64,000 nucleotides of DNA, taken from Cohnella cholangitidis. GTDB taxonomy: Bacteria > Bacillota > Bacilli > Paenibacillales > Paenibacillaceae. Below, one piece after another: positions 9,163 through 19,547 of the stretch. The stretch lies in the NCBI RefSeq assembly GCF_014107495.1, contig NZ_CP041969.1, positions 744,001-808,000 of the forward strand. The letters run 5' to 3'. Numbering within the stretch: the stretch's first letter is position 1; the number at the start of each line of letters is the position of its first letter. Below the pieces are notes generated by a model. It was not told the origin of the DNA. It saw only the letters and a program-made list of their open reading frames with translations, and did no database searches. Position numbers and translations under genes: made by a program.

Positions 9163-10989
9163 TCAAAATTGCTTGCGCTGTTTTTCCAGGGCGATAATCT
9201 CTATACCCATTTGTGTTGCACGTGAATAGTCGCCAGCTCGCTGGGCGCGGTTTAATTCTTCGGTCAAACGTTCCACTTCCCGTGCAAGAGAAGCGCGACC
9301 GATCGTACGGATGCAATCTTCCAGTTCCCGCTCGCCAAACGGAATGTCTATTAATGCAATGGCACTGGCGGTGCGTTCTAATCGGTCGTCTTGCAGAACC
9401 GCGACGAACCTGCCAACATCAGGATCATTGTTTTGGGCGTAAAAAGCATATAAATAAGCAGCTAAAGCCGCGTGATCCTCAACATGAAAACGTTCGCCAA
9501 GCTTCTGCTGAACAAGGAGCGCCGTCTCTTTATCCTGCATCATCCACGAAAGCAGTTGGCGTTCCGCATTGACATGCGCGGCTCCCAGTGGAGGGTTCTT
9601 GGAGGCAGATCTCTTTTCATTCCATTCATTATTCCACGATCCGGCTGGAATATCCCCTGCGTTTCCCAATTTCTCCTGTTGCCTGAATTCGTAGCTTTCC
9701 TGCTTCAGCGTATCGAGCGATACGCCGAACTCTTGGGCAAGCTCCTTCAGCAGCAGCTCCCGTTCCGTTGGAGAATCTCGTCTCGCTACGATTCGAACCG
9801 CATCGCGCAGATACCTAATCCTTCCATCTTCTTCTAGGAGTATATGGGATTTCCTTAAATATATAAGCTGAAATTTGACCGCGGAAACCGCTCCTTCAAT
9901 GAATTCGCGAACGAACGGCTCATCGCCGTGGGTAGTGATGTATTCATCCGGATCCATTCGGTTCGGCAGCACGCTTACCCGAACGCGGAATCCTGCCTCT
10001 TCCAGCAAGGGTATGCTCTTGTGCGCGGCGGCTTGTCCTGCATCATCTCCGTCATAGCATAAAATGACTTCGTCAGCGAATCGTTTCAACACGGCCGCAT
10101 GTTCGTTCGTCAACGCGGTTCCCATCGTCGCCACTCCGTTATGGACGCCTGCCGACCATGCTTTAATGACATCCACGTAACCTTCGAAAAGAACGACCTG
10201 TCTAGTGCGCCGTATCGAAGGACGCGCTTCATGCAAGCGGTATAGCGTTCTGCTCTTATTGAAAAGAGTCGTCTCGGGAGAGTTCAAGTACTTGGGCTGC
10301 CCGTCCGACAGCAACCTTCCCGCGAATGCGACGATCTGCCCGCTTGCATCATGAATAGGAAACATGATGCGATCCCGGAAGCGATCGACGTAACCGTCGG
10401 AATCTTGCCTTCGCGACAACAAACCCCCGGCTTCCATTTCCGCAGGCGCGTAACCTTTGCGCTCCAACGCTTGCGTAAGGGTATCCCATCTCGGCGGCGC
10501 GTAGCCGATACCGAACTGTTCGATCAACGTATCGTTAAATCCGCGGGATAACAAATACTCCATTGCCGGTTTCGCAATTTCCATATTCCGCAAAAGATAA
10601 TGATACAATTTCGAGCTGTATTCATGGGCTTCATGAAGAATTTTCTTTTCCTTATGGAATGCGGAAGGCTCCTCATGATTAGCGGTCGTCCACGTAATGG
10701 GAATGCCAGCTTCTTCGGCTAGCGCTTTGACCGCTTCCGGGAACGTTTCCCCCTCCATCTCCATAACGAATTTAATAACGTTGCCGCCTTTACCGCAGCC
10801 GTAGCAATGAAAAATTTGCTTTTCCGGGGTAACGGTGAAGGATGGCGTTTTCTCGGAATGAAAAGGACAGAGACCCTTCAAATATTTACCGTTCTTGGTC
10901 AGATGAACGTATTTGCCTACCGTTTCGGAAATTTCATGGCGGCTCAACACTTCATCGATAACCGACTGCGGTATCATTCCGTAATTCAT
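9163..10989 (-). CDS. dnaG: DNA primase DnaG
   Basis: This 608-residue enzyme makes RNA primers for replication. Domains in order are an N-terminal CHC2 zinc ribbon (CPFH then CYGCGKGG, about 40-65), the RNA polymerase/Toprim core ([11 protein letters not shown], about 255-265; [10 protein letters not shown], about 305) and a C-terminal helicase-binding region. The ATG at 10989, with GGTG seven bases upstream, gives the family's usual [13 protein letters not shown] start; an in-frame GTG/ATG further upstream would add 27 non-conserved residues. It is followed directly by sigA. Confidence 0.96.
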   Translation of the reverse strand: MNYGMIPQSVIDEVLSRHEISETVGKYVHLTKNGKYLKGLCPFHSEKTPSFTVTPEKQIFHCYGCGKGGNVIKFVMEMEGETFPEAVKALAEEAGIPITWTTANHEEPSAFHKEKKILHEAHEYSSKLYHYLLRNMEIAKPAMEYLLSRGFNDTLIEQFGIGYAPPRWDTLTQALERKGYAPAEMEAGGLLSRRQDSDGYVDRFRDRIMFPIHDASGQIVAFAGRLLSDGQPKYLNSPETTLFNKSRTLYRLHEARPSIRRTRQVVLFEGYVDVIKAWSAGVHNGVATMGTALTNEHAAVLKRFADEVILCYDGDDAGQAAAHKSIPLLEEAGFRVRVSVLPNRMDPDEYITTHGDEPFVREFIEGAVSAVKFQLIYLRKSHILLEEDGRIRYLRDAVRIVARRDSPTERELLLKELAQEFGVSLDTLKQESYEFRQQEKLGNAGDIPAGSWNNEWNEKRSASKNPPLGAAHVNAERQLLSWMMQDKETALLVQQKLGERFHVEDHAALAAYLYAFYAQNNDPDVGRFVAVLQDDRLERTASAIALIDIPFGERELEDCIRTIGRASLAREVERLTEELNRAQRAGDYSRATQMGIEIIALEKQRKQF

Positions 10990-11074
10990 GGAATTCACCT
11001 TATTTCCCAGTGCGCGCGAGGACAAGAACAAGTAGGTTGTCCAATGGTCGCTTGCTTGCACGTAATACAATTCG

Positions 11075-11545
11075 CTATAGGTCGGGATTCTCCTGCAACC
11101 CTCGCAACAGAGTTGTCAGTTTTTGTTGAAACCGATCCCGATCCTCGTCGGTGAATGCCCTCGGTCCCTTCGTGCGCATGCCTCCGCGACGTTGCCGGGC
11201 CGAGAAATGACGCTGATCCAGCAAGCCATCGATGTCAGCTTCGCGAATTTCCTTGCCTCTTGGCGTCAAGACGGCCGATCCGCGCGCCAACCCTAACGCC
11301 GCCAATCCATAATCGCCCGTGACCAGAATATCGCTCTTGGTTAGTACGTTGGCGATATAGAGATCCGCCGATTGATCGCTAGCGTCGACGGTGACGACTT
11401 CAACGGACGGCTCCGGCACCAATACATGCGCATGGCTCGAAACAAGGAGCGCGGTTGCTCCGCAATTTCTCACCGTTCTGGCAATTTCCGACTTGACCGG
11501 ACAAGCATCGCCATCCACCACAACCCTATGACGCTGGACAATCAT
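11075..11545 (-). CDS. yqxD: YaiI/YqxD family protein (DUF188)
   Basis: This protein of about 156 residues belongs to the UPF0178/DUF188 family, a predicted PIN-like nuclease fold of unknown role. The family signature VDGDACPVK is near the N-terminus, ILVTGDYGLA lies in the middle and RGGMRTKGPRAFT towards the end. The ATG at 11545 was preferred over an in-frame GTG seven codons upstream because GGTG lies six bases before it and homologues start just before VVDxDACP. The same gene precedes dnaG in B. subtilis. Confidence 0.85.
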   Translation of the reverse strand: MIVQRHRVVVDGDACPVKSEIARTVRNCGATALLVSSHAHVLVPEPSVEVVTVDASDQSADLYIANVLTKSDILVTGDYGLAALGLARGSAVLTPRGKEIREADIDGLLDQRHFSARQRRGGMRTKGPRAFTDEDRDRFQQKLTTLLRGLQENPDL

Positions 11546-11967
11546 CGACATCACCACACGATTCACCCAAAGTTTGCCGTATTATTATATACGCTAACGG
11601 GATTCGAAAATCCTGCAATACCCCATCAAATTTTATGTTCCCCATTTCATATGCGTTTGAAAACATTTTCGGGAACGCCTATCGGATGAAAAAGAAGCAA
11701 ACCATTCGACATATCAACATTTTTCGACAAACGACATGCTAAACAGAATACACTAGAACGTAATATTTCTCCTAGATTGCACCGAAATCGTTCATAAATT
11801 GCTCACATTTTAGCCGTGCAAGCCTACATCCATCTCATCACTAGATCTTATTACCTATAAATCTTGTCCGATTAATCCTAATGATCCGCGCAATTAGATC
11901 TACTCCTTAGCTATCATCGGCGCATTCCCTTTTAAATAAACCTTTTGAATTATTGTTCCTAATAATA
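11546..11967. other. AT-rich intergenic region, no gene seen
   Basis: About 420 bases between the yqxD start and the yqfL terminator hold no convincing open frame, RNA or repeat. A TATAAT is present near 11590 on the minus strand and could belong to the yqxD-dnaG-sigA promoter, but no good -35 is found at the right distance. Confidence 0.5.
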
Positions 11968-11993
11968 ACTAAAAGAGAACCTCGCGGTTCTCT
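11968..11993 (-). terminator. Terminator after yqfL
   Basis: AGAGAACC and GGTTCTCT form a tight hairpin, followed on the minus strand by TTTTAGTTATT. It ends the glyQ-glyS-yqfL transcript. Confidence 0.75.
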
Positions 11994-12025
11994 CCGTCAT
12001 ACGGCATTCATTCAGGTCATCTTCG

Positions 12026-12832
12026 TTAAGCTTGCAGGTGTTCCAGTATAAGACTCGCGGTCTCCTCCACCGCTTTATTCGATACGTCGATCACCTTGCA
12101 CCCGATTTTGTCCATGACTTGCTTCGCGTGTTCCAATTCCTTGCGGATCCGCTCGGATGTCGCATATGGAGCGGAATCGGGCAATCCCAGTGCCTTTAGT
12201 CGCTCTTTGCGAATAGCGTTCAGCGTTTCCGGGCTGATCGTCAAGCCGATTACCTTGCTCGGAGAAGCGAGATACAATTCCTTGGGAGGCACGAGCTCAG
12301 GGATCAGCGGCACGTTCGCGACCTTAAACGTTTTATGGGCGAGCACCATCGAAAGCGGCGTTTTGGACGTTCTCGATACGCCTACGAGAACGATATCCGC
12401 TTTGAGGATACCGGTAACGTCGCGAGCGTCATCATAGCGAACCGCGAATTCGACGGCCTCTACCTTGCGGAAATAATCCGCGTTAAGCACATGGTTCAAA
12501 CCGGGTTCGTGCCGGGATTCGTGTCCTAGCGTGCGCTCCAGATTGTCGATGAGCGGACCGAGCAAATCGATGGCCGTCAATTGCATTTTCCTAGACTGAT
12601 CAACCATATAATCGCGCAAGAAAGGTATTACCAACGTATAGAGCACGATGCTGTTATCCGATTGGGCAGCCGCGAGAACCGAATCTATGCCTTCGCGCGT
12701 CTGAATGAACGCCGCGCGGCGTATTTGCACCGATAACGGATGGAATTGAGCTGCGGCAGCGCGTACCGCAAGCTCTCCCGTGTCGCCGGCAGAATCGGAA
12801 ACCACATATACAATCACGCTAACTTGCGGCAT
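12026..12832 (-). CDS. yqfL: Pyruvate, phosphate dikinase regulatory protein family (YqfL)
   Basis: This 268-residue protein belongs to the DUF299 family of bifunctional ADP-dependent kinase / Pi-dependent pyrophosphorylases that switch PPDK or PEP synthase on and off. The P-loop-like GVSRTSKTPLSM (about 150-161) and the N-terminal VVSDSAGDTGE are conserved. The start is set at ATG 12832 because the upstream in-frame ATG sequence itself contains the GGAAGGAG binding site for it. In B. subtilis the same gene lies between glyS and the yqxD-dnaG-sigA group. No ppdK or ppsA target is in this window. Confidence 0.87.
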   Translation of the reverse strand: MPQVSVIVYVVSDSAGDTGELAVRAAAAQFHPLSVQIRRAAFIQTREGIDSVLAAAQSDNSIVLYTLVIPFLRDYMVDQSRKMQLTAIDLLGPLIDNLERTLGHESRHEPGLNHVLNADYFRKVEAVEFAVRYDDARDVTGILKADIVLVGVSRTSKTPLSMVLAHKTFKVANVPLIPELVPPKELYLASPSKVIGLTISPETLNAIRKERLKALGLPDSAPYATSERIRKELEHAKQVMDKIGCKVIDVSNKAVEETASLILEHLQA

Positions 12833-12857
12833 AAGATCTGCTCCTTCCATTGGATCG

Positions 12858-14939
12858 TCAACCCGACAGCTTGGAGAAATTCGCGAATTGTTTGACGTCG
12901 TCCGCCGCTAACGCCAAGATCGCCAGACGGTTACGACGCAAAGCTTCGTCCTCCGCCATGACCATTACCGCCCCGAAGAAGGCAGCCACAGGACCGCTTA
13001 GAGAAGAAAGCGCGGATAAAGCTTCATCCATATTAGCTTGGGCTATTGCCGTCAAGTAACGGCCGTGCGCTTGTTGCCAAGCTTCGTACAGCTCGCCTTC
13101 CGCCGCATCCGCGAACAGATTGGCATCCACTTGCTTGGAGTCGGCTTTCGCGGCCAGATTGCACACCCGGTTAAAAGCTTCTACGGCCGGACGGAATTCC
13201 GCTTTGCCGCTCTCCGAGTTCGCCGCCTGCAAGGCATGGGCGCGAAGCACCGTGCGACGTACGTCCGCAACGCCAGCCCCGAGCACGGCATCCACGACGT
13301 CATACCGAATCGCTTGGTCCGAAAGGACGTTCTTAACCCGCAACGCGAAAAATTCCTGCATGTCTTTGTTAATGTCGTAAGCTTCGCGTTTCAATCCTCT
13401 GGCCGCATGAACGTCCAGAGCGATCTCGAACAGTTCCGCGAGCGTGATTTCCAGTTCGTGCGCCAGCAGCGTATTGACGATTCCGGCAGCTTGCCTGCGA
13501 AGAGCATAAGGATCCTGCGAGCCCGTCGGGATAATGCCGATCGAGAAACATCCCGCGATCGTATCCAGCTTGTCGGCGATCCCGACGATGGCGCCGATTA
13601 AACCGGCCGCAGGCTTGTCGCCCGCATTGCGAGGCGAGTAATGTTCATTGATGGCGCGGGCGACGCTGTCCCGCTCTCCGGCTTTGCGGGCATAATCTTC
13701 GCCCATGATGCCTTGAAGCTCAGGGAACTCGTATACCATCTGCGACACTAGATCGAACTTGCAAATGTCCGCCGTGCGGCTTACGTCGGCGAGATCATCC
13801 TGTGCCAATCGTAAATGCCGCGCGATCCGATCCGCGACGATCCGAACCCGGCGGACTTTATCCGCAACGGTGCCCAGTTCCTCGTGATAGACGATATTCT
13901 CAAGCTTCGCCAGCGCATCGTTAATGACTAGCTTCTTATCTTCCTCGTAGAAGAACTTCGCGTCGGACAGACGAGCGCGAAGCACTTTCTCGTTGCCTCT
14001 GGATACGACGTCAAGAGACGCGTTATCCCCGTTGCGCACCGTGACGAAGTGCGGAAGCAATCGGCCTTCTCCGTCTAATACCGGGAAATAGCGCTGATGC
14101 TCGCGCATCGAAGTGATGAGCACCTCTTGCGGAATTTGCAGGAATGCCGGATCGAATGAGCCCGTTAGAACCGTCGGCGTCTCCACGAGGAACAATACTT
14201 CTTCGAGCAAGTCTTCCTTTACGGCGATATTCCAACCGCGTTCCGCGGATAAGCTTTGAATGCCCGCTACAATGGCTTTCTCGCGTTCCGCAACGTCGAC
14301 GATCACGTTCTGCGCGCGCAATCTCTCGACATAAAGCTTCGGTTCCTCGACGACGGTATCCTCTCCGAGGAATCGGTGCCCCCTCGTGACGTTGCCGGTC
14401 GACACTCCCGTAATTTCGAAAGGAACGATTTCCTTTCCATGTAGGGCAATCAGCCAACGGATCGGACGTACATACCGCAGCTCGTAATTTCCCCATCTCA
14501 TATTTTTAGGGAAGGTCAACGACGTAACTAACGCCGGCAACGCGTCCGGGAGCAAAGATGCCGTCTCGACGCCTAGACTGCTCTTCTTGGCGTAAACGTA
14601 CTCGACGCCCGCCAATTCGCGAATGAACAAAGATTCGGGATCTACGCCTTGGCTGCGCGCGAATCCTTGAGCCGGTTTGCTAAGCGCTCCGTTCTCGTCG
14701 TATGCGATTTTACGGGAAGGGCCTTTGACTTCCTCGCTAATATCCGTTTGCTTATCCGCGAGGCCGATGATATGAACCGCTAACCTGCGCGGCGTCGCGT
14801 AAGTTTTAACTTCGTTATAGTCCAAACGGCTGTCCGCCAGCCATTTTTCGGTCTTTTCCTTCAGTTGGTCCATTGCGCCCCGAACGAATCGAGCGGGCAC
14901 TTCTTCCAATCCGATCTCCAATAGCAAATCTCTAGCCAT
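12858..14939 (-). CDS. glyS: Glycyl-tRNA synthetase beta subunit
   Basis: This 693-residue protein is the tRNA-binding and editing-like beta subunit of the heterotetrameric (alpha2beta2) glycyl-tRNA synthetase. It begins with the family's [15 protein letters not shown] and contains the conserved MRWG, HRFLG and [14 protein letters not shown] blocks ([13 protein letters not shown], about 280). An HD-like region lies near 430 and a DALR-type anticodon domain at the C-terminus (about 590-690). It overlaps glyQ by eight bases, so the two subunits are probably translated in a coupled way. Confidence 0.97.
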   Translation of the reverse strand: MARDLLLEIGLEEVPARFVRGAMDQLKEKTEKWLADSRLDYNEVKTYATPRRLAVHIIGLADKQTDISEEVKGPSRKIAYDENGALSKPAQGFARSQGVDPESLFIRELAGVEYVYAKKSSLGVETASLLPDALPALVTSLTFPKNMRWGNYELRYVRPIRWLIALHGKEIVPFEITGVSTGNVTRGHRFLGEDTVVEEPKLYVERLRAQNVIVDVAEREKAIVAGIQSLSAERGWNIAVKEDLLEEVLFLVETPTVLTGSFDPAFLQIPQEVLITSMREHQRYFPVLDGEGRLLPHFVTVRNGDNASLDVVSRGNEKVLRARLSDAKFFYEEDKKLVINDALAKLENIVYHEELGTVADKVRRVRIVADRIARHLRLAQDDLADVSRTADICKFDLVSQMVYEFPELQGIMGEDYARKAGERDSVARAINEHYSPRNAGDKPAAGLIGAIVGIADKLDTIAGCFSIGIIPTGSQDPYALRRQAAGIVNTLLAHELEITLAELFEIALDVHAARGLKREAYDINKDMQEFFALRVKNVLSDQAIRYDVVDAVLGAGVADVRRTVLRAHALQAANSESGKAEFRPAVEAFNRVCNLAAKADSKQVDANLFADAAEGELYEAWQQAHGRYLTAIAQANMDEALSALSSLSGPVAAFFGAVMVMAEDEALRRNRLAILALAADDVKQFANFSKLSG

Positions 14940-15819
14940 TGTTCACCGCTCCCTTCTTCAGCAGCGGGAATTCCAGCCGCTCGCGTTCCTGCAAATAAGT
15001 AGCCGCAACCTGTCTGGCCAAATTGCGTACCCGCGTAATGTAGCCCGTTCTTTCCGTTACGCTGATTGCCCCTCTAGCGTCCAATAGGTTGAACGCATGG
15101 GAACACTTCAACACGTAGTCGTAAGCGGGGAAAACTAGGTTAACGTCCATCGCGCGCTTGGCTTCGCTCTCGTACGTCGAGAACAATTGGAACAGCATCG
15201 CCGCGTCCGACACTTCGAACGTATATTTGGAATGCTCGAATTCCGGCTGTTTGAACACGTCGCCGTACGAAACGCCTTGTACCCATTCCAAGTCGAATAC
15301 GTTTTCTTTGTCTTGAATGTACGAGGCCAACCGTTCCATCCCGTACGTAATTTCTACCGCAACCGGATGGCAATCGATTCCCCCGACTTGTTGGAAATAC
15401 GTAAATTGGGTAATTTCCATTCCGTCGAGCCAGACTTCCCAACCGAGTCCCCATGCGCCGAGCGTCGGAGACTCCCAGTTATCTTCGACGAAACGAATAT
15501 CGTGATGCAACGGATCGATGCCGAGCTTCTTCAAACTTTCCAAATAAAGCTCCTGGATGTTATCCGGCGACGGTTTCATAATGACTTGGAACTGGTGATG
15601 CTGATAAAGCCGGTTCGGATTCTCGCCGTAACGGCCGTCTGCCGGTCTTCTGGACGGCTCTACATACGCAACGTTCCAAGGTTCCGGTCCGATCGCGCGA
15701 AGGAAAGTCATCGGGTTCATCGTTCCCGCGCCTTTCTCCGTGTCATAAGGCTGCACGACGATGCAATTCTGTTCTGCCCAGAACTGCTGCAGCGTCAACG
15801 TCATTTGTTGAAAGTTCAT
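14932..15819 (-). CDS. glyQ: Glycyl-tRNA synthetase alpha subunit
   Basis: This 295-residue catalytic alpha subunit carries the class II active site. It begins [16 protein letters not shown] and contains [30 protein letters not shown] and [19 protein letters not shown], all hallmarks of GlyQ. Length matches the family. It is the first gene after the glycine T-box and its promoter, so transcription of glyQ-glyS-yqfL should rise when tRNA-Gly is uncharged. Confidence 0.97.
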   Translation of the reverse strand: MNFQQMTLTLQQFWAEQNCIVVQPYDTEKGAGTMNPMTFLRAIGPEPWNVAYVEPSRRPADGRYGENPNRLYQHHQFQVIMKPSPDNIQELYLESLKKLGIDPLHHDIRFVEDNWESPTLGAWGLGWEVWLDGMEITQFTYFQQVGGIDCHPVAVEITYGMERLASYIQDKENVFDLEWVQGVSYGDVFKQPEFEHSKYTFEVSDAAMLFQLFSTYESEAKRAMDVNLVFPAYDYVLKCSHAFNLLDARGAISVTERTGYITRVRNLARQVAATYLQERERLEFPLLKKGAVNNG

Positions 15820-15854
15820 TCGTTATTCGCTCCTTTGGCATTGCTGCTCATAAT

Positions 15855-15903
15855 AAAAAGCCCCCGTCCCACGTCTGCCTTGGCAGACATAGGGACGGGA
15901 GCT
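15855..15903 (-). terminator. Conditional terminator of the glyQS T-box
   Basis: GCTCCCGTCCCTATGTCTGCC pairs with the GGCAGACGTGGGACGGGGGC arm around a short loop, then TTTTTATT. This is the off-state structure of the T-box switch. Confidence 0.9.
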
Positions 15904-16105
15904 GAACATTCCCGCGGTTCCACCCTACTTGGTTTCCTTCCGGTGACGGCTGCTAGCGCCGCTTCGCCGAAGGATACCCTCCTCATTGTCGCGATTCTCT
16001 CCAGAGCGCCTTCGCCGATCCGTAACTCCGGGCTTGCACTCTCCCCGGCTCGCTGCTGCTCACGGTGTTCGGTTACTCTTCTCCTTCGCAGAGAAAAAAG
16101 ATTAT
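15855..16105 (-). ncRNA. T-box leader of glyQS
   Basis: The minus-strand leader has the 14-base T-box AGGGTGGAACCGCG (15912-15926), the site that binds the free CCA end of tRNA. A GAAGGCG segment places the likely glycine specifier GGC at 16008-16010. Just after the T-box lies a long terminator hairpin (15861-15901) ending in CTTTTTATT. The 3' half of the T-box region can pair with the terminator 5' arm to form the antiterminator. Uncharged tRNA-Gly should therefore allow read-through into glyQ. Confidence 0.93.
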
Positions 16106-16111
16106 GATGCC

Positions 16112-16141
16112 ATTCTACCTTACTGCGGCGCGGACTGTCAA
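16112..16141 (-). promoter_or_regulatory. Sigma-A promoter of glyQS
   Basis: On the minus strand TTGACA (16136-16141) and TAGAAT (16112-16117) are 18 bases apart. The -35 element overlaps the recO stop codon, so the glyQS unit starts inside the end of the preceding gene. Confidence 0.8.
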
Positions 16142-16953
16142 ACCGTTCCGTCTCCTGCGTCGCCATTCTGCGGCGGCGGCTCCGGGCGTCTTCTTTGCTC
16201 GCCTAGCAGATCTCCGTATTTCTCCCATTGATCGAGGAAGCCGCGGGACTTCAAATTCAAATTCAAGTGCGTATCCATCCATCTTCGCAAGGCAAGCTGC
16301 AATTGACGTTTCGTGCTCGGCTTGACGGCAATGTTCCCCAATCGGCGCAAATCCAACGCCAGGAACACTCGCAATAGCTTCCAGACGGCATCCTCCAGCT
16401 CCAATGCCGCAGTATCCCTATGCCAGCATCGGGAGCATAACGCGCCTCCGCCAACCGAGCTGAAGCGGAACGGACCTCCATCGTTGCCGCAGCTGACGCA
16501 TTCATCCAGCATGGGCGCGTATCCGGCGGCAGCAATTATCTTCATCTCATAAGCCCTCAGTACGACCTGCGGGTCTTTCCCTCCCGCAAGCGCGCTCTGG
16601 CAAGCTTTCAATTGGTGAAACAAATAAGCAGCCGCTTCGTCATCGTTGATCGCCCGATCCGTCAGTTCCGCCGCGTAAGCCGCGTACGCGGGACCTTCAA
16701 GCCCTTCCCGCAACTCCTGGAACGACTCGAGAATTTCGCCGCTATTCAACGTCCCTAACGTTCCGGATTTATAATAAGAATAATCCCCGTATGTAAAAAG
16801 TTGGGCCAAAGCCCCGTACCTGCTCTTCAGCTTTTTCGCTCCGCGCACGATAATACCCTGCTTCCCGTACGACGGCGTAAGCAGGGTAACGATTTTATTT
16901 CCTTCTCCGTAATCGGTGCTTCGGATGACTAGCCCTTCCACTCGGTATAACAT
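16138..16953 (-). CDS. recO: DNA repair protein RecO
   Basis: This 271-residue recombination mediator helps load RecA on SSB-coated single strands. The N-terminal OB fold (LYRVEGLVIRSTDYGEGNKI) is followed by a helical domain. A zinc site is formed by C152, C155, C173 and C176 (CVSCGN and CSRC). The ATG at 16953 was chosen over a GTG two codons upstream because GAGGA is ten bases away from the ATG but only four from the GTG. It sits just after yqzL. The C-terminal 25 residues are proline- and charge-rich. Confidence 0.93.
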   Translation of the reverse strand: MLYRVEGLVIRSTDYGEGNKIVTLLTPSYGKQGIIVRGAKKLKSRYGALAQLFTYGDYSYYKSGTLGTLNSGEILESFQELREGLEGPAYAAYAAELTDRAINDDEAAAYLFHQLKACQSALAGGKDPQVVLRAYEMKIIAAAGYAPMLDECVSCGNDGGPFRFSSVGGGALCSRCWHRDTAALELEDAVWKLLRVFLALDLRRLGNIAVKPSTKRQLQLALRRWMDTHLNLNLKSRGFLDQWEKYGDLLGEQRRRPEPPPQNGDAGDGTV

Positions 16954-16959
16954 CGGCAC

Positions 16960-17109
16960 TCATTCCTCGTCCGCAGCATAACCTTCCTCGGTATCGGCAT
17001 CCGTATCGGTTCCGAGTTCGGAAGCTCCGAGATTGTGCACTTCTTTATAAAGCAAATAAGCTTCGATATCGCCGGTTTGCGTAAACACGTGCCACGTGAA
17101 ATCCCGCAC
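16960..17109 (-). CDS. yqzL: YqzL-like small protein
   Basis: This is a 49-residue protein with the YqzL family core VRDFTWHVFTQTGDIEAYLL and an acidic tail. Its function is unknown. A GTG start at 17109, with AGAGGA about nine bases upstream, puts the conserved RDF/TW motif at the N-terminus as in relatives. An in-frame ATG twelve codons earlier is possible. Its stop directly abuts recO, and era-yqzL-recO is the conserved order in Bacillales. Confidence 0.8.
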   Translation of the reverse strand: MRDFTWHVFTQTGDIEAYLLYKEVHNLGASELGTDTDADTEEGYAADEE

Positions 17110-17224
17110 AGCGCCCCATCCTCTCCGGTCGAAAATGAATTGCACTTTCGAGGATTAGGATGTCTCGGGAACGGCTGCGGTATGCCTGACACTTTTTGCA
17201 CAAGGCGATTTTCGCGACGATCAG

Positions 17225-18127
17225 CTATTCATTGCGGTAACCAAGCGTTTTGAGCATCGACTCGCGGTTGCGCCAATCTTTGTTTACCTTAACCCATAGC
17301 TCCAAGAAAATTTTCGAGCCGAGCAGTTTCTCCATATCCAGCCGGGCCAGCTTGCCCACTTCCTTCAGAAGCGCTCCGCTTTTGCCGATGATAATTCCCT
17401 TCTGGGAATCCCGTTCGACGAAGATGACCGCGCCGATGTTCACGAGACCGTTATCCGCCACGCTCATGCTCTCGATCTCGACGGCGATGGAGTGGGGAAC
17501 TTCTTCCCGCGTCAGCTGAAGGAGTTTCTCCCGGATTAACTCCGCGCACACGAACTGCTCGGGATGATCGGTAATTTGATCGGCCGGGTAATACATCGGG
17601 CCTTCATCCAAATATTTCGCCACTTGTTCCAGCAATGCATTCACGTTGTTCCCGTTCAGCGCCGATACCGGCACGACTTCGGCGAAGTTCATCAGCTTGC
17701 TGTATTTATCGATAACCGGCAGCATCTCGTCGGGGTGAATCTTATCGATCTTGTTAAGCACGAGAAAGACCGGCGTATCTTTGACTTTCTTAAGCTGCTC
17801 GATAATATAGCGATCCCCGCCTCCTATCGGCTCCGTTACGTCCGTCAGAAACAAGATCGCTTCGACTTCGTTCAAGGCGCTTTCCGCGGCCTTAAGCATG
17901 TAATTGCCAAGCTTTGAATTCGGTTTCGTAATTCCCGGCGTATCGAGAAACACGATTTGCACGTCGTCCGTCGTATATACGCCGTGGATTTTGTTGCGCG
18001 TCGTCTGAGGTTTATCCGACATAATCGCGATTTTCTGGCCGATTACTTGGTTCATCAGCGTCGATTTGCCCGCGTTCGGACGGCCGACGATCGCTACGAA
18101 TCCTGATTTGAAGCCTTTCTTTTGCAT
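17225..18127 (-). CDS. era: GTPase Era
   Basis: This essential GTPase of 300 residues acts in 16S rRNA maturation and 30S assembly. G motifs are GRPNAGKST (about 14-22), DTPG (about 61) and NKID (about 124). The C-terminal KH domain ends with [15 protein letters not shown]. The ATG at 18127 has GGAG ten bases upstream; an in-frame TTG three codons earlier lies too close to that site. Neighbours are cdd upstream and yqzL downstream. Confidence 0.96.
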   Translation of the reverse strand: MQKKGFKSGFVAIVGRPNAGKSTLMNQVIGQKIAIMSDKPQTTRNKIHGVYTTDDVQIVFLDTPGITKPNSKLGNYMLKAAESALNEVEAILFLTDVTEPIGGGDRYIIEQLKKVKDTPVFLVLNKIDKIHPDEMLPVIDKYSKLMNFAEVVPVSALNGNNVNALLEQVAKYLDEGPMYYPADQITDHPEQFVCAELIREKLLQLTREEVPHSIAVEIESMSVADNGLVNIGAVIFVERDSQKGIIIGKSGALLKEVGKLARLDMEKLLGSKIFLELWVKVNKDWRNRESMLKTLGYRNE

Positions 18128-18177
18128 AGCTGCCAATCTCCTTAATGTTCCTTAGGTCACATCAACTGCATTAAATC

Positions 18178-18603
18178 CTATTTGTTCAAATCCCGCGAAG
18201 TGAATGCGCCGGGAAGCAATTCGGCCACGGTCGTCACCCTGTAGTCGCCCTTCATGTTGCCGAGAACGACGGGCATATCGGGTTCGCATAGCTCCGCCAG
18301 CACCTGACGGCATACGCCGCATGGCGTAATCGGATGATCCGTCTCGCCGATGACGGCTACGGCTTTGAATTGCCCGGCCTTGTTGCCGTCGGCGATCGCG
18401 CGAAACAATGCCGTCCTCTCCGCGCAATTGGTCGGCCCGTAAGCCGCATTCTCGACGTTGCAGCCATGATGCAGCCGATCTTGAGCATCGACCGCGATCG
18501 CGCCGACCGCGAATCCGGAATAAGGCACGTAGGCCCGGGAACGAGCCTCTTTAGCCGCTTCCAATAACTGCTCTATCGAATAGGAAAGACCGATACCGCT
18601 CAT
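18178..18603 (-). CDS. cdd: Cytidine deaminase
   Basis: This 141-residue zinc enzyme deaminates cytidine and deoxycytidine in pyrimidine salvage. The active site is complete: C60 and E62 in TNCAERTA, and C95 and C98 in PCGVCRQ. YVPYSGFAVGA and CNVENAAYG form the substrate pocket. Length matches the homotetrameric bacterial class. A GGAGGA site lies seven bases before the ATG. It lies between dgkA and era, as in B. subtilis. Confidence 0.96.
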   Translation of the reverse strand: MSGIGLSYSIEQLLEAAKEARSRAYVPYSGFAVGAIAVDAQDRLHHGCNVENAAYGPTNCAERTALFRAIADGNKAGQFKAVAVIGETDHPITPCGVCRQVLAELCEPDMPVVLGNMKGDYRVTTVAELLPGAFTSRDLNK

Positions 18604-18639
18604 TAGGATTCCTCCAAGTCGTCCATCAAATGAATAGTT

Positions 18640-19014
18640 TTAACGAAAACAAGCTTCCCACAAAGGCGGACCTAACACGATCGCTCCGACTGCCGCCGCG
18701 AATAACGCCGCCACGAGCACGGCGCCTGCAGCCGCGTCCTTGGCCGTTTTGGCGAGCGGGTGCGGTTCCGAGGAAATCCGGTCGATCGTTCTCTCGATCG
18801 AAGTATTGATCAGTTCCGATACCCACACTCCGGTTATCGCGGCAAGCAGCCATAACCAGTCTATACGGGCAACCTTCAACCACGCCGCAAGGACGACGAC
18901 CGCGACCGTAGCCGCCAGATGGAATTGCATGTGCCGTTCGCTCCGCAGCGCTTCGGCGATGCCCGAAACCGAATTCCGGAACGATTTGATCTCCCGGGGA
19001 AGCCAGCCGCTCAC
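18640..19014 (-). CDS. dgkA: Diacylglycerol/undecaprenol kinase family protein
   Basis: This 124-residue membrane kinase has three hydrophobic helices. The family motif reads [13 protein letters not shown] (about 66-78), with the catalytic glutamate and the NT-IE pair intact. [16 protein letters not shown] (about 84-100) follows. In Gram-positive bacteria this enzyme mainly phosphorylates undecaprenol for cell wall carrier recycling. The GTG start overlaps the ybeY stop as GTGA, suggesting coupled translation. Confidence 0.92.
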   Translation of the reverse strand: MSGWLPREIKSFRNSVSGIAEALRSERHMQFHLAATVAVVVLAAWLKVARIDWLWLLAAITGVWVSELINTSIERTIDRISSEPHPLAKTAKDAAAGAVLVAALFAAAVGAIVLGPPLWEACFR

Positions 19015-19547
19015 CTTGTCAGTCCTGCCTCTTTCAATACTTCTTCTTGTTTGGCGAACATTTCGCGCTCTTGCTCTTCATCGCCGTGATCGTATCCGAT
19101 CAAATGCAGAAAGCCGTGCACGAACAGGAAACCGAGCTCCCGCTCGAAGCTATGTCCGTAATCTTCCGCTTGCGCCTCGGCTCTAGGAACGGATATGACG
19201 ATATCCCCGAGCAAATCGGAGAACGGATTGGCCGCTTTCTCTTCGTCCTTCCACTCCTCGTCCCCTTCTTCGGAAGCCTCGTATTCATCGTTATATTGGA
19301 TATCCGGTTCTTCCCCTTCGATCAGGGAGAAGGAAAGCACGTCCGTCGGCTTGTCCAGTCCGCGATACTGCCGATTCAGCTCGCGAATGCCTTCGTCGTC
19401 CGTCAGCGTGAGCGTAACGATGCCGTCCTCGACTTCCTCCTTCTCTCCCGCGATAAGAAGCAGCTTCTCCAGCAAGTCCATCCATTTCTCTTCGCGCTCG
19501 CCCGCTCCGCCTTCGCGCTCGTCGATCCATTCCAAGCTTAACGTCAT
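19011..19547 (-). CDS. ybeY: Endoribonuclease YbeY
   Basis: This 178-residue zinc endoribonuclease acts in 16S rRNA 3' processing and 70S ribosome quality control. The metal motif [11 protein letters not shown] supplies H144, H148 and H154. [17 protein letters not shown] is the conserved entry segment. Between residues about 78 and 109, where relatives have a short loop, there is a strongly acidic insert of about 25-30 residues. The ATG at 19547, with AAGGAGATC upstream, overlaps the yqfF stop by four bases. Confidence 0.93.
   Translation of the reverse strand: MTLSLEWIDEREGGAGEREEKWMDLLEKLLLIAGEKEEVEDGIVTLTLTDDEGIRELNRQYRGLDKPTDVLSFSLIEGEEPDIQYNDEYEASEEGDEEWKDEEKAANPFSDLLGDIVISVPRAEAQAEDYGHSFERELGFLFVHGFLHLIGYDHGDEEQEREMFAKQEEVLKEAGLTR

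Noticed and set aside
15816..16166. 116-codon minus-strand open frame over the glyQS leader
   Set aside because: It coincides with the T-box, its terminator and the promoter; the RNA signals explain the sequence.
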